Assembly (NCBI RefSeq): GCF_024662215.1
Contig: NZ_CP096115.1
Span: forward strand, 1,426,001-1,490,000
Source of the DNA: Methanoplanus endosymbiosus
Lineage (GTDB): Archaea > Halobacteriota > Methanomicrobia > Methanomicrobiales > Methanomicrobiaceae
Length of the DNA: 64,000 bases
Direction of reading: 5' to 3'
In this document: positions 53,969 to 63,121 of the stretch, piece by piece
Numbering within the stretch: the first letter of the stretch is position 1
How the letters are laid out: each line of letters begins with the position of its first letter
The notes under the pieces: generated by a model
What the model was told of the DNA's origin: nothing
What the model saw: only the letters and a program-made list of their open reading frames with translations
Database searches by the model: none
Program-made: the position numbers and the translations under genes

Positions 53969-54456
53969 TATTCCAGGTTCAACAGCAGTCCCTGACAAAA
54001 ATCATAAAAACTACATAATCTTTCAGAAATCAATTTAAAACCCCAAATAAATCCGCATCCACGGCGCGCAAAAAATAGTATGCTATTTTGATATGGCGAG
54101 TCATAAGAAGACATTTTTCCTATTTATATTTATTCGGAAGGAAAAAGGAATTCAAAGTAAAAATTAGCATCAAAAAATACAATACATACAATAATAATTT
54201 TAAACCATAAATATTAAATGTGCAAAATACAATTGGATTTTTTTGCAATAAACCCAATAATTAAGTAAAATGTAATTTTTAAAAAAAAATTATTAAGCAG
54301 ACAATCTGACACACAATATATTTCAAAACAGAAATTCATTTTTAAAAATAATTATCAAATAAGAGAATTTTTGATTTTTAAAATTATTCTGAGATTAGAA
54401 TCGGATTTTAACCAAATAAAAAACATTAATAAACAGATACGATTTCATACGTAATT
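53969..54456. other. 488-bp AT-rich gap
   Basis: Very AT-rich, with many A and T runs and no open frame of note. The last 60 bases before 54457 contain a promoter-like stretch for the next gene. A small structured RNA cannot be ruled out. Confidence 0.4.
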
Positions 54457-56097
54457 ATGGAAACAATCAATAACAAAAAACACGTCTCAAATGCACATCA
54501 GATAACCCTTCAATCAGCCATTTTAGAAGACAATGTACCAATAGATGAAAAACTTGAAACCGCAGAAGTTTATTCAAAAGCCTATAATATCGCAGCAGGA
54601 GATTACTTCAAGAAAAAAACGACTTTAAAAAATTCCATTGCCGAGATACTGATGAAGCGGAATAATCTGGTTTACGGATCTGTCGCAGTTGCAGTATTAT
54701 CATTAATAGTTATATTTATTCTCTTTTTTAACAATGTTCCGGCCACCATAATCTGGGGGATTCCTCCGGTAGTAATTTTAATAGACATAATTACCGCAAA
54801 CCACCTGCACTCAAAATATACTCAGATGTATGAATCAAAAAATGATGAATTAGACAGACTGAAACCTTCCGGAAAAGTATTGGGTTTATCAAAGGTTTAT
54901 CACCAGTATTTTATAATTCCCCATGGGAATAGCTCAATGCTTTTCGATTCGAAAAATCTTGGAACCAATGAGAAGATTTCTGTAAAATATATTGATGGCA
55001 GTAAGCTCACATATGCTGTAAACAGACTTAACAATGAAATCGATAATTACTCGGATTTTTTCTCAGAAAAACATTCTATTAATGAAATTAAGTTATATTC
55101 TCCGGATGCGATTAAAAATAAAAATATTGATATTAAAATTCAGGATTCACTTCAGAGCATAAATTCTGTTATGGAGGATACAAATAGCGAAGATTTTGAA
55201 TTCAATATCCACCGCCCATCAGGTACATCAGCTGAACTAATAAAAAAGTTGCTCTTCAACGTAAAAGTCAATAATGACCCGTTAATTAATTTAAAATCTG
55301 AAAATAAAAATAAAGATTTCAAGGCTATTCCGCCAGACATTACAATTGAAGGGGTAATAAAAAATATCGAAGGGATCATAAGAATTGAGAAGGAAGCAAA
55401 AGAAGGTGAAAGCATTGATATCATAAATAAATGTAAAAACCGCTTTTCAGCAATAGACAAAATAACTGCACAGATGAGCATAAATCAGAATAACATTACA
55501 AACCATTGCAATAACATAAAATCCTATATAGAATCGTTATCCACAATTGCACTGTGCCCCGAATGCATAAAAAAATATGAAGAGGAGCACGAATCGTATA
55601 ATATCCGGAATATTATTGAGCAGCGCCTTGAATATACAAAAACCGAACTTAAAAATATGAATATTGATTCAGGAATTTCATTTTTAGATTCAGAAATGGA
55701 AATACTGGATGATTTTGGCCTTATACTTCCCAATTCCCTGCTTTATGGTGAATATATAGAAAAAGACCTGCTGGATGTCCATCATGAAGACGGTAAACTT
55801 AAAATTACTGCAAATTGTGATAACCATACACAAAATGAAAATATAAGTATTTTTTGCTCAAGCCATGTATTCTGCCGTCCCGCCATGAGCGTTTTTAACG
55901 AGCTTAAACAACCAATATTAAATCTGGCTGAAAATATGGACTCTGAACTACAACTTTCAGGGGCAAATATGAGGAATGAACGGTTATCATTAGCCCCATA
56001 TCATAATATATACAAAGAGCTGGAGCAGCAATACAAAGAGATAGAAATCAGAAAAGAGATGAATAATGAATTTTTAAGAGTAATCCGGGGGATTTAG
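54457..56097 (+). CDS. membrane protein with two helices and long cytoplasmic helical part
   Basis: 546 residues, not recognised. Two close membrane helices at about 70-90 and 96-112 (VYGSVAVAVLSLIVIFILFF and a second) form a hairpin with both ends inside. The rest is soluble, mixed and coiled-coil rich, with Cys pairs CPEC (near 366-369) and CDNHTQNENISIFC further on that could bind zinc. It is followed by coiled-coil and bactofilin-like genes with two-base and overlapping junctions. It may anchor the system to the membrane. Confidence 0.65.
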   Translation: METINNKKHVSNAHQITLQSAILEDNVPIDEKLETAEVYSKAYNIAAGDYFKKKTTLKNSIAEILMKRNNLVYGSVAVAVLSLIVIFILFFNNVPATIIWGIPPVVILIDIITANHLHSKYTQMYESKNDELDRLKPSGKVLGLSKVYHQYFIIPHGNSSMLFDSKNLGTNEKISVKYIDGSKLTYAVNRLNNEIDNYSDFFSEKHSINEIKLYSPDAIKNKNIDIKIQDSLQSINSVMEDTNSEDFEFNIHRPSGTSAELIKKLLFNVKVNNDPLINLKSENKNKDFKAIPPDITIEGVIKNIEGIIRIEKEAKEGESIDIINKCKNRFSAIDKITAQMSINQNNITNHCNNIKSYIESLSTIALCPECIKKYEEEHESYNIRNIIEQRLEYTKTELKNMNIDSGISFLDSEMEILDDFGLILPNSLLYGEYIEKDLLDVHHEDGKLKITANCDNHTQNENISIFCSSHVFCRPAMSVFNELKQPILNLAENMDSELQLSGANMRNERLSLAPYHNIYKELEQQYKEIEIRKEMNNEFLRVIRGI

Positions 56098-56099
56098 TT

Positions 56100-57056
56100 A
56101 TGGATCAGTCAGAGATAACCATGTTAAATAGCGGATTTAAAAGAATTGAAGATCAGATGAACAGACTTAACAGCCAGTTCAGTTCTATGAATTCAACGTT
56201 AAATTCAATTAATCAATTACAAAGAGACGTAGCTCAGGCCGTAAAAGAATCATCTTCGACAATAAATAAACTAAATGAAAATATTAAAAAAATTGAGATT
56301 GAGAAAGCAAAAAGTGAGATAAATATCCTGGAAAAACAGGAATCAATAGTTAAATCTTATAAGGATAATATGGAAAAAATATACCGGCTTGAAGAAAAAA
56401 TACTAAAAAAAGCATACTTTGATTCAATAAAAAATGCGGTTACAAAATTTTCAGATTCAATAAAAAAAGGCTCAGTCAATACAAAGCCGCTGAGATCTGT
56501 TATTGACTCCAATCAGACAATCATTAAAGGCTATGAGGAAATGCTTTCATCAATTGATGAATATAATAAAATCACACCGGAGATATACATAAAACGATCA
56601 AATGACCTGATCACCAAAAAAAATAACATCTTAAAACAGATGGATAATTTTTTGAGAGAACGCAAAACAATTGTGGACAAAATCAATGGATGGGGCACAA
56701 AAGTAAAGTTCAACTCCCCGGTAGTGATAAATGTCCCTTTCTGGGTTGCCTTAATTGAAAAAGACGGACAGATATCAACAATAAAAATCCCAGTATCTGA
56801 ACTGGGAGAAGCAGAAACAGAACCTACCGAAGAGATACCTTATATTGAACATCTAGCCGGTTCAAAGTCCTTAAATTTCAGCGATGAAGTTAACAAATTC
56901 TATAACACAGAGATAGAGAAATTTGCAGTAAATAACCAAATCAGCTATTCAAAAGAGGATCTGCTTTCCGGACTGAAAATGATGCAGGATAAGAAATTCG
57001 TTCATGAAGAATTTGTCAATACCATCTCCCGATTTGAGGTGAATAACAATGAGTAG
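56100..57056 (+). CDS. coiled-coil protein
   Basis: 318 residues. The first half is a long coiled coil (MNRLNSQFSSMNSTLNSINQ, INKLNENIKKIEIEKAKSEI). The C-terminal part from about 195 has a small beta region (VVINVPFWVALIEKDGQIST) and an acidic helix. It starts two bases after the membrane protein gene and overlaps the next by eight bases. No known family. The pattern suggests it forms oligomers. Confidence 0.65.
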   Translation: MDQSEITMLNSGFKRIEDQMNRLNSQFSSMNSTLNSINQLQRDVAQAVKESSSTINKLNENIKKIEIEKAKSEINILEKQESIVKSYKDNMEKIYRLEEKILKKAYFDSIKNAVTKFSDSIKKGSVNTKPLRSVIDSNQTIIKGYEEMLSSIDEYNKITPEIYIKRSNDLITKKNNILKQMDNFLRERKTIVDKINGWGTKVKFNSPVVINVPFWVALIEKDGQISTIKIPVSELGEAETEPTEEIPYIEHLAGSKSLNFSDEVNKFYNTEIEKFAVNNQISYSKEDLLSGLKMMQDKKFVHEEFVNTISRFEVNNNE

Positions 57057-58434
57057 CTCATATTCAAGCAATATTGTCAGAAAATCTGTTGAAACTGATG
57101 ATGCCACTTATGCAACGGTTCTTCCCGATCAGACCTGCGATAAACCTCTTATCCCAAAAAGCAACCCCATAAAACAGCTGGACTGGAAAATATCCTTAGG
57201 GAAAGGTTGTACTTATCTCCCGGAAGAAGGCATATATGCAAAAAATGTTGAAATCGGGTATGGTTCGTGGATAAACGGGAGCATATTTGGCAGGGAAAAT
57301 ATTACTCTCGAATCCGGTTCTTCTTCACGGGGTGGAGGGATAATAAATGGTTCGGTTTTATCAGAGGGCACTGTTAAGATAAAAACTCCGGAATGGAAAA
57401 AAGAAGAATTCAAACAGGATTATTTATATATAAAAGGAGACATTATTGGCGAGAATATTAATATTTCTGCCCCGGTTATAGTACAGGGCAACATTATTGC
57501 CCATGACGCTGTTGAAATATCTGAAAAATCAACTATATTTGGAGGAATTTTTTCAAAAAACAGACTTATTGCCAAAAACATGGTGTCATCATTTATAATA
57601 GGAAAAGATATTCTGCTTGGAGAAAATACATCTGTATTTGCTCCATATATAGTTGCCAGTTCCCAGCTTAATATGAATAAAGTCAGAATTATTTCAGGGA
57701 TCTGTACAAAATGTAAAAATTCAAACAAAAAGGATAATTTTCACTGCAATTTTGAATCATGCGAACAATGCCTATACCTGACCAGTGAGGACATCATTAC
57801 AAAAGGAAATCATAAAATTGCTTCCCATACCTGGAGAACCTATTTTGAAGATAACAATAACTATGCACCATTAAATGAAATTTTTGCTAAACTTCACAAT
57901 AAAAAGAAAGAAGAGGTATCCTTTGGAAAACAGAAATTCAGTGAACTTTCTGAGAACGAACGACAGACAATTATCCAGAATATTCAGTCTATGGTTATGG
58001 GAGACTATGTTTCTGAGAAAATTGATGGAGATAAAATAATCTCTACGGAAGGCAATTATATTGAAAGCGGAGCAACAGTCATTTCTGATTCAATAATAAA
58101 CAGGAGTACCATAGATTCATCAGAAAAAGAAGAAACAAAAAAAGGTACAATTAAAGATACAAATACCGGGAATGCTGTAATTTCTGATTCGATAATAAAC
58201 AGGAGTACCATAAGTTCATCCGAAAAAGATGAAACAAAAACAGGTACAACTGAAGATAAAAATACCGGGAATGCTGTAATTTCTGATTCGATAATAAACA
58301 GGAGCACCATAAGTTCATCCGAAAAAGATGAAACAAAAACAGATGATGCAGAAAATATCAAGTGCAAAAAATGCAATACCACTGTTCCTGAAGGTCATAA
58401 ATTCTGCACAAAATGCGGTACAAAAATGGAATAA
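57049..58434 (+). CDS. bactofilin-like beta-helix protein with zinc ribbon and tandem repeats
   Basis: 461 residues. Residues about 60-200 show stacked short strands with Gly/Asn turns (GYGSWINGSIFG, IKGDIIGENINISAPVIVQG, ISEKSTIFGGIFSK), like bactofilins, which form cell-shape filaments. A Cys cluster near 222-243 (CTKCKNS, CNFESCEQC) may bind zinc. Residues about 343-430 are three 33-residue repeats, each starting VISDSIINRSTI. A zinc ribbon ends the protein (CKKCNTT, CTKCGTKM). The gene overlaps the coiled-coil gene. Confidence 0.7.
   Translation: MSSSYSSNIVRKSVETDDATYATVLPDQTCDKPLIPKSNPIKQLDWKISLGKGCTYLPEEGIYAKNVEIGYGSWINGSIFGRENITLESGSSSRGGGIINGSVLSEGTVKIKTPEWKKEEFKQDYLYIKGDIIGENINISAPVIVQGNIIAHDAVEISEKSTIFGGIFSKNRLIAKNMVSSFIIGKDILLGENTSVFAPYIVASSQLNMNKVRIISGICTKCKNSNKKDNFHCNFESCEQCLYLTSEDIITKGNHKIASHTWRTYFEDNNNYAPLNEIFAKLHNKKKEEVSFGKQKFSELSENERQTIIQNIQSMVMGDYVSEKIDGDKIISTEGNYIESGATVISDSIINRSTIDSSEKEETKKGTIKDTNTGNAVISDSIINRSTISSSEKDETKTGTTEDKNTGNAVISDSIINRSTISSSEKDETKTDDAENIKCKKCNTTVPEGHKFCTKCGTKME
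58081..58345 (+). repeat. 99-bp tandem repeat inside the bactofilin-like gene
   Basis: Three copies starting at 58081, 58180 and 58279, exactly 99 bases apart, the second and third nearly identical (the third is cut short). Each encodes SDSIINRSTI, a polar Lys/Glu/Thr stretch and NTGNAV. High identity suggests recent duplication or gene conversion. Confidence 0.85.
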
Positions 58435-58560
58435 AAATTTCTTTGTAAGTGGTTAGATCCATTACATACTTATGCAATACTATAAACAACAAATCATCAA
58501 AGTTATGTAAAGAATGTAGAGAAAAAATTGCAAAAATACAAATTTTTATCGAGGAATATT

Positions 58561-58574
58561 GTATATAGTATATT
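58561..58574 (+). promoter_or_regulatory. TATA box of the 333-residue zinc-ribbon gene
   Basis: GTATATAGTATATT, about 45 bases before the ATG at 58613, giving a leader of about 20 bases. It also argues against the TTG at 58559 as the start. Confidence 0.5.
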
Positions 58575-58612
58575 CCACAATAATCTCCAATAAACAATTT
58601 AAGACGGCATAC

Positions 58613-59614
58613 ATGTTCAACAAAGTGAATCTCAACGGTGCAAAGGATTTAATTTCAACAGCTGAAAAAGTACTTAACAGTGGCTCTTCCATTTCCAGAC
58701 GATCCTATGATGAAAGAGTCAGACTTATGCAGGAGATCCATGAGCAATATTCACGTTTCCAGGACGGCGAATGTGGATCTTTTAATTCAACATTTAACAC
58801 TTTATTCAGGTCTAAATTTGAAGCTGCCCTCCTGACCATTGCAGTGAGTTTTAATAAAGCAAATGAAGAATGCAGTGAGGTTCCCGGCCAATATACTGAC
58901 GATGAAATCTCCCTTTATGAGATCATTGAACGTTACAGAGTCCTGCCTTCAAAAAAAGAACTCATTAACCTTCTAAGTTCCCCTGATTCAGGTGGTGCTG
59001 CTTTTCTGCAACTGCATTACCAACATATTGATGACCTCGTTGAGGAATTCTGCAACCAAAAAAACCCTGTTAATCCATATCTTGTCAGTTATATGAAGAA
59101 GGAATGGGAGAAGTATGATAAGAAACTCCAGGAAGTTATTGTTGAACTGATCCAGGATAACGGATTAAAATGGTTCATAACATTTATTGCAAACGATATG
59201 AAGACCGCAGAGCAGATCATCTATAATATCTCAGGAGGGATCGTAAACCCTGGGAACGGGGTTCAGGTTATTGACAGCATAATGAACCGTGCCGGCATAA
59301 CAACTGCTGCAACAGATCCCGTTACAAAAGATACAGACCGCGGTGAAGTAAGAATAAATCCGGGAAGCAGATCAGATATAAAATATTCCGGGGGCATAGA
59401 AAATACAGAATCAGAAGTTTTCGGTGTACATATCGAAGACAGCATTCTGAACCGCTCGCACGTAAACGGAGGGCCAGCAATAAAAGATGAGCAGCCTGCC
59501 CTTTCAGAGGTGTACTGCCCGGCATGTGGGACTCAAATACAGGATAATGCACAGTTTTGCACCAATTGCGGAAAAAAGAGACAAAACCAAACCAGCGGTA
59601 AAAAACCTGAATAA
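58613..59614 (+). CDS. helical protein with DSIxNR motifs and C-terminal zinc ribbon
   Basis: 333 residues from the ATG at 58613. Residues 1-215 are helical and match no family I know (SRRSYDERVRLMQEIHEQYS, LSLYEIIERYRVLPSKKELI). The C-terminal half has VIDSIMNRAGI and later HIEDSILNRSHV, the same short motif as in the bactofilin-like repeats (SDSIINRSTI), then a zinc ribbon CPACGTQI, CTNCGKKR. It is the last gene of the cluster and has its own TATA box. Confidence 0.7.
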   Translation: MFNKVNLNGAKDLISTAEKVLNSGSSISRRSYDERVRLMQEIHEQYSRFQDGECGSFNSTFNTLFRSKFEAALLTIAVSFNKANEECSEVPGQYTDDEISLYEIIERYRVLPSKKELINLLSSPDSGGAAFLQLHYQHIDDLVEEFCNQKNPVNPYLVSYMKKEWEKYDKKLQEVIVELIQDNGLKWFITFIANDMKTAEQIIYNISGGIVNPGNGVQVIDSIMNRAGITTAATDPVTKDTDRGEVRINPGSRSDIKYSGGIENTESEVFGVHIEDSILNRSHVNGGPAIKDEQPALSEVYCPACGTQIQDNAQFCTNCGKKRQNQTSGKKPE

Positions 59615-59780
59615 TCATAATAATGTACCCCGCAGATGATTCAGAGATTATTGTGGAGCATTTCACCAAAAATATTGTCATCTGAAGCTTAAATGCCCGA
59701 AGATCATTTACTATCAGAGATGAAATAAAGGGAAGTCTATAACTGAAAACACGGCACCAGGTTAGACACCATTCCAACAA

Positions 59781-60392
59781 TCACTTTGCCTTTCTCGTAT
59801 ATCTCGCAACACCACGTTTTGGAGTAATCCCGTCCGGGGAAAACATAGGCCCTCCGGCATGCCTGATGTCCTCAATGGTGTAAAATGCATTTGGATTGTA
59901 CTTATGCACCTGCCTTAATGCCTCAGAGATGTCTTTTCTCTTAACAACAGAATAAATAATACTGACCGGCCCGAACTGACCCATTGCATTCACCGAGGTT
60001 GTCCGAAATCCCGACTCTTTTAACTGGAAGATGAGTTCCTCAGCATTATACTGTGTAATAACCCTTACAACAGAGATCCCAAGTGCCATCTTCTCCTCCA
60101 CAGTAATTCCCACATAATTTCCGGCTGCAAAACCAAGTGCATAGGCCAGAAATGCAGCAGGAGAGAGACCCTGGCTGAAAACCTCAGATATTGCCAGAAG
60201 CCATATACTTATCTCAAAAAATCCAAGAACAGCCGAAAATAACCTCATACCTCTCGATATGAAGATAATTCTGAGAGTGCCGCATGTAACATCAGCAATC
60301 CTTGCAAAAAATATCAGTGCCGGCAATATTAAAAAACTGACAATCTCCGGATCAATAGTAACCAAAAATCCACTCCCTCCTCTGATAAGCAT
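59781..60392 (-). CDS. UPF0316 membrane protein (DUF5698/DUF2179)
   Basis: 203 residues. Three or four N-terminal membrane helices (ARIADVTCGTLRIIFISRGM, FFEISIWLLAIS, AYALGFAAGNYVGITVEE) and a C-terminal soluble DUF2179-type domain (VRVITQYNAEELIFQLKESG, YTIEDIRHAGG). The family is wide in bacteria and archaea; some members are linked to cyclic-nucleotide type ligand binding through DUF2179, not shown for this one. The gene runs convergent with the 333-residue gene. Confidence 0.85.
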   Translation of the reverse strand: MLIRGGSGFLVTIDPEIVSFLILPALIFFARIADVTCGTLRIIFISRGMRLFSAVLGFFEISIWLLAISEVFSQGLSPAAFLAYALGFAAGNYVGITVEEKMALGISVVRVITQYNAEELIFQLKESGFRTTSVNAMGQFGPVSIIYSVVKRKDISEALRQVHKYNPNAFYTIEDIRHAGGPMFSPDGITPKRGVARYTRKAK

Positions 60393-60489
60393 AAAACATC
60401 AGATAATTTATCACTTCCGGCAATGACAAAAAAATGAAGATCATGACATCAAATTTAACATAAATGCCTGAGATCTAATACTAACGAAG

Positions 60490-60921
60490 ATGAAACGAAA
60501 CACATATTTTATCATAATCGCAGGAATTGCTTTCCTGGAGTTATGCCTAATATGGTGGATAATAAAAAGTCCTCCAAGGCCCCCCGGAAAGGAGATTTTA
60601 GCAATCGGAATCGCTGCCGGAATTATCATTGCACTTCTCCTTAAAGGTAAAACTGAAAATCTTACGGAAGGGGATGAGAGGCATCATTTAATCAACGAAA
60701 AATCTGCGATTAAAACACTCCAGATAACCTGGATTCTGCTTTTCTCCTTCGCAGCATCATCAATCGTCTTCATTGTAGAGAGAGGCGACTTCTTTATAAA
60801 ACATTTCCTCGGATTCCCGTTCATCCAGATGATAATACTGTTCGCCGTAATTGTTGTCTTTGCGGCCTTCAGGATTTATTACACCAATAAATACGGGGGA
60901 TTTGACTCCGATGAAGAATAA
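60490..60921 (+). CDS. DUF2178-like membrane protein
   Basis: 143 residues with four membrane helices ([68 protein letters not shown]) and a charged loop [14 protein letters not shown], typical of DUF2178. The stop overlaps the next gene by 11 bases. These pairs (membrane protein with small XRE regulator) are frequent in archaea; the role is unknown. Confidence 0.8.
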   Translation: MKRNTYFIIIAGIAFLELCLIWWIIKSPPRPPGKEILAIGIAAGIIIALLLKGKTENLTEGDERHHLINEKSAIKTLQITWILLFSFAASSIVFIVERGDFFIKHFLGFPFIQMIILFAVIVVFAAFRIYYTNKYGGFDSDEE

Positions 60922-61102
60922 GATCAAGGTATTCCGTGCAATGAATGATATGACACAGGAAGATCTTGCAAAGGAAGTTGGTGTCACGAGGCAGACAATA
61001 CTTGCAATAGAAAAAGGAAAATATGATCCGTCGTTAAGCCTTGCCTTTAGGATATCAAGGGTATTTAAGGTAAATGTAGAAGAGGTATTCTTTTACGACT
61101 GA
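60911..61102 (+). CDS. XRE-family small transcription regulator
   Basis: 63 residues from the ATG at 60911 ([20 protein letters not shown]). Helix-turn-helix: [20 protein letters not shown], then [20 protein letters not shown]. This short form is the whole protein and is coupled to the membrane protein gene, whose activity or expression it may control. Confidence 0.9.
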   Translation: MKNKIKVFRAMNDMTQEDLAKEVGVTRQTILAIEKGKYDPSLSLAFRISRVFKVNVEEVFFYD

Positions 61103-61220
61103 ACTCCTATGAAAAACTTCGATTTTTCATCCACCATCTGTGAACCCGCAGGTTCATGAATGACTTTTTTATCAGCCGGAACAGATTAAGTTCAGAAAAA
61201 TATTTTATAGGAATATTTCT

Positions 61221-62429
61221 TTATTCTGCCCTTAATGCCTCGATCGGATCAAGATTTGATGCCCTCCACGCAGGGTAAATTCCGGAGAGGACACATACCA
61301 GAACACCGATAACAATTCCAACCGGGATGTATATCATACTCTCAGGCATGAAGAAATAATCAGTTGTGCCAATCATACCGAATGTCAGTGTATATCCGCC
61401 TATAAAACTCATCACCGCACCTATAAGCGAACCGATAATTCCAAGCAGCAGAGACTCATAGAGAAACATCCTCCTGATCTCCCTTCTCTTTGTCCCTATA
61501 CTCCTTAAAATACCAATCTCCTTAATTCTCTCAGTAACTGACATCATCATTACATTGAATATTGAAACTGCTGCAACGAGAAGTGAAATTGCACCGATTG
61601 CCGTCATAAATGAGGTGATCGTACCAAGAGATTCACTTATTCTCTCAAGCATTGAACCGGAGTCCTGAATACTCACCTCATCCTCGCGGTAATTTAGCTG
61701 CCTGTCAATTTCATCCTCCAGAGCATCAATATTATCAATATCCGCGGCAACCACATTCACCTGATCATACTCACCTTCCCCTCCGTAAAATGAAGTAAAC
61801 CACTTCTCATCCGCAAGAATGGCATTATCAGAATTTAAGTCCATAGACATACCCTTCTCCTCTAAAATGCCATTGACCTTGACCGTGCTCTGTCCCTCAT
61901 CCTCATCACCGACTTTGATCCTGCTTCCGACTTTAAGATCATATCTCTCTGCAAGTGTAGGCCCGACAACAACACCGCTTGAGCTGACCGGATAACTGCC
62001 CTCCGCAACATCAACAAGTTCAGGGATTACAGAAGTATCAAGTCCATATATCGTTGCCCGGCCATCCTTACCTCCGACACTTATGGAATCGGACTCTGAA
62101 TACAACGCGACAACAAGATTTTCAGCACCGGAGATCTTCTCAATATCCCGGAGCTGACTGTCATCAATATACTCATCATCATCGGAGGAACTGCTGCTAC
62201 TTCCCGGACCACTGCCTCCCCCCCCACCACTGTCAGGGGAGATCATAATGATATTGCCGCTCTCAGATAACTGGGCAGTAACTGAAAGCGTCATATTGGC
62301 ACCCATTATGCCAATTGATGTGATTGCAACGACACCTATTACAATACCAATTGCCGCAAGCAGCGACCGGAGAAAGTTCAGCCTGATATTTCTGAGAGAC
62401 AGCTCAAAGAATATATCCTTAATTATCAT
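61221..62429 (-). CDS. MacB/FtsX-type ABC transporter permease
   Basis: 402 residues from the ATG at 62429 (MIIKDIFFELS); another at 62435 is possible. One N-terminal membrane helix (SLLAAIGIVIGVVAITSIGI), a large outside MacB_PCD domain with a Gly/Ser-rich acidic insert (GGGGGSGPGSSSSSSDDD), then three membrane helices of the FtsX core with ERIKEIGILRSIGTKRREIRR. It works with the ATPase gene it overlaps. Usual substrates are lipids, lipoproteins, peptides or surface proteins; not known here. Confidence 0.92.
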   Translation of the reverse strand: MIIKDIFFELSLRNIRLNFLRSLLAAIGIVIGVVAITSIGIMGANMTLSVTAQLSESGNIIMISPDSGGGGGSGPGSSSSSSDDDEYIDDSQLRDIEKISGAENLVVALYSESDSISVGGKDGRATIYGLDTSVIPELVDVAEGSYPVSSSGVVVGPTLAERYDLKVGSRIKVGDEDEGQSTVKVNGILEEKGMSMDLNSDNAILADEKWFTSFYGGEGEYDQVNVVAADIDNIDALEDEIDRQLNYREDEVSIQDSGSMLERISESLGTITSFMTAIGAISLLVAAVSIFNVMMMSVTERIKEIGILRSIGTKRREIRRMFLYESLLLGIIGSLIGAVMSFIGGYTLTFGMIGTTDYFFMPESMIYIPVGIVIGVLVCVLSGIYPAWRASNLDPIEALRAE

Positions 62430-63102
62430 GTACAATCCTCCCGTCAGAGATCACAATTTTCCGGTGAGCATACTCAGCAACACTGTCCTCATGGGTAACC
62501 ATAACAATAGTCCTCCCGTCTCTGTTCAGATCTGACAGGATCTCCATAATCTGTGCACTGGTCTTGGAATCCAGATTTCCGGTAGGTTCATCACATAACA
62601 GAATAGCCGGATCGTTTACAAGTGCCCTTGCCACCGCAACCCTCTGCTGCTGCCCTCCGGAGATCTCAGCCGGTTTATGCTTAAATCTATTATCCTCAAG
62701 GCCGACCATTTTAAGGAGCTTTTCAGGATAACCGGATTCATCCTTTTTTTTGTGCTTCAGAATGAGCGGGTACTCCACATTCTCCCTAAGATCAAGAAGT
62801 GGAATCAGATTGAATTTCTGGAAGATATACCCAATCTTATCCCTTCTCAGTTCAGTCAGCTCATCATCATTTAAATCACGGATATTCCTGCCGTCAATAT
62901 AGAGATCACCTGATGTAGGGATATCAAGGCAGCCGATCTGATTCATGAGTGTTGATTTCCCCGAACCCGAAGGTCCCATTATTGCCACAAATTCACCTTC
63001 GCAGATGTCAAGTGAGACATTATCAAGAGCCACCACTTCATCAGACGGAAGAACATATACCTTAGTCACATTCTTAAGACTGATTACAGGTTGTGGAGTC
63101 AT
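62419..63102 (-). CDS. LolD/MacB-type ABC transporter ATPase
   Basis: 227 residues from the ATG giving MTPQPVISLKNV; the open frame continues 13 codons upstream. Walker A GPSGSGKSTLM, Q-loop YIFQKFNLIP, signature ISGGQQQRVAVARAL, Walker B ILLCDEPTGNLDS, and VMVTHED. The end overlaps the permease gene by 11 bases, so both are translated together. The surface protein gene at 63122-64000 lies 20 bases before it. Confidence 0.93.
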   Translation of the reverse strand: MTPQPVISLKNVTKVYVLPSDEVVALDNVSLDICEGEFVAIMGPSGSGKSTLMNQIGCLDIPTSGDLYIDGRNIRDLNDDELTELRRDKIGYIFQKFNLIPLLDLRENVEYPLILKHKKKDESGYPEKLLKMVGLEDNRFKHKPAEISGGQQQRVAVARALVNDPAILLCDEPTGNLDSKTSAQIMEILSDLNRDGRTIVMVTHEDSVAEYAHRKIVISDGRIVHDN

Positions 63103-63121
63103 CTGCTGCCACCTACAAAAA

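Noticed and set aside
58056-58382. 108-codon antisense frame across the tandem repeats
   Set aside because: It exists only because the repeats lack stops in that frame; the sense frame has domains on both sides.
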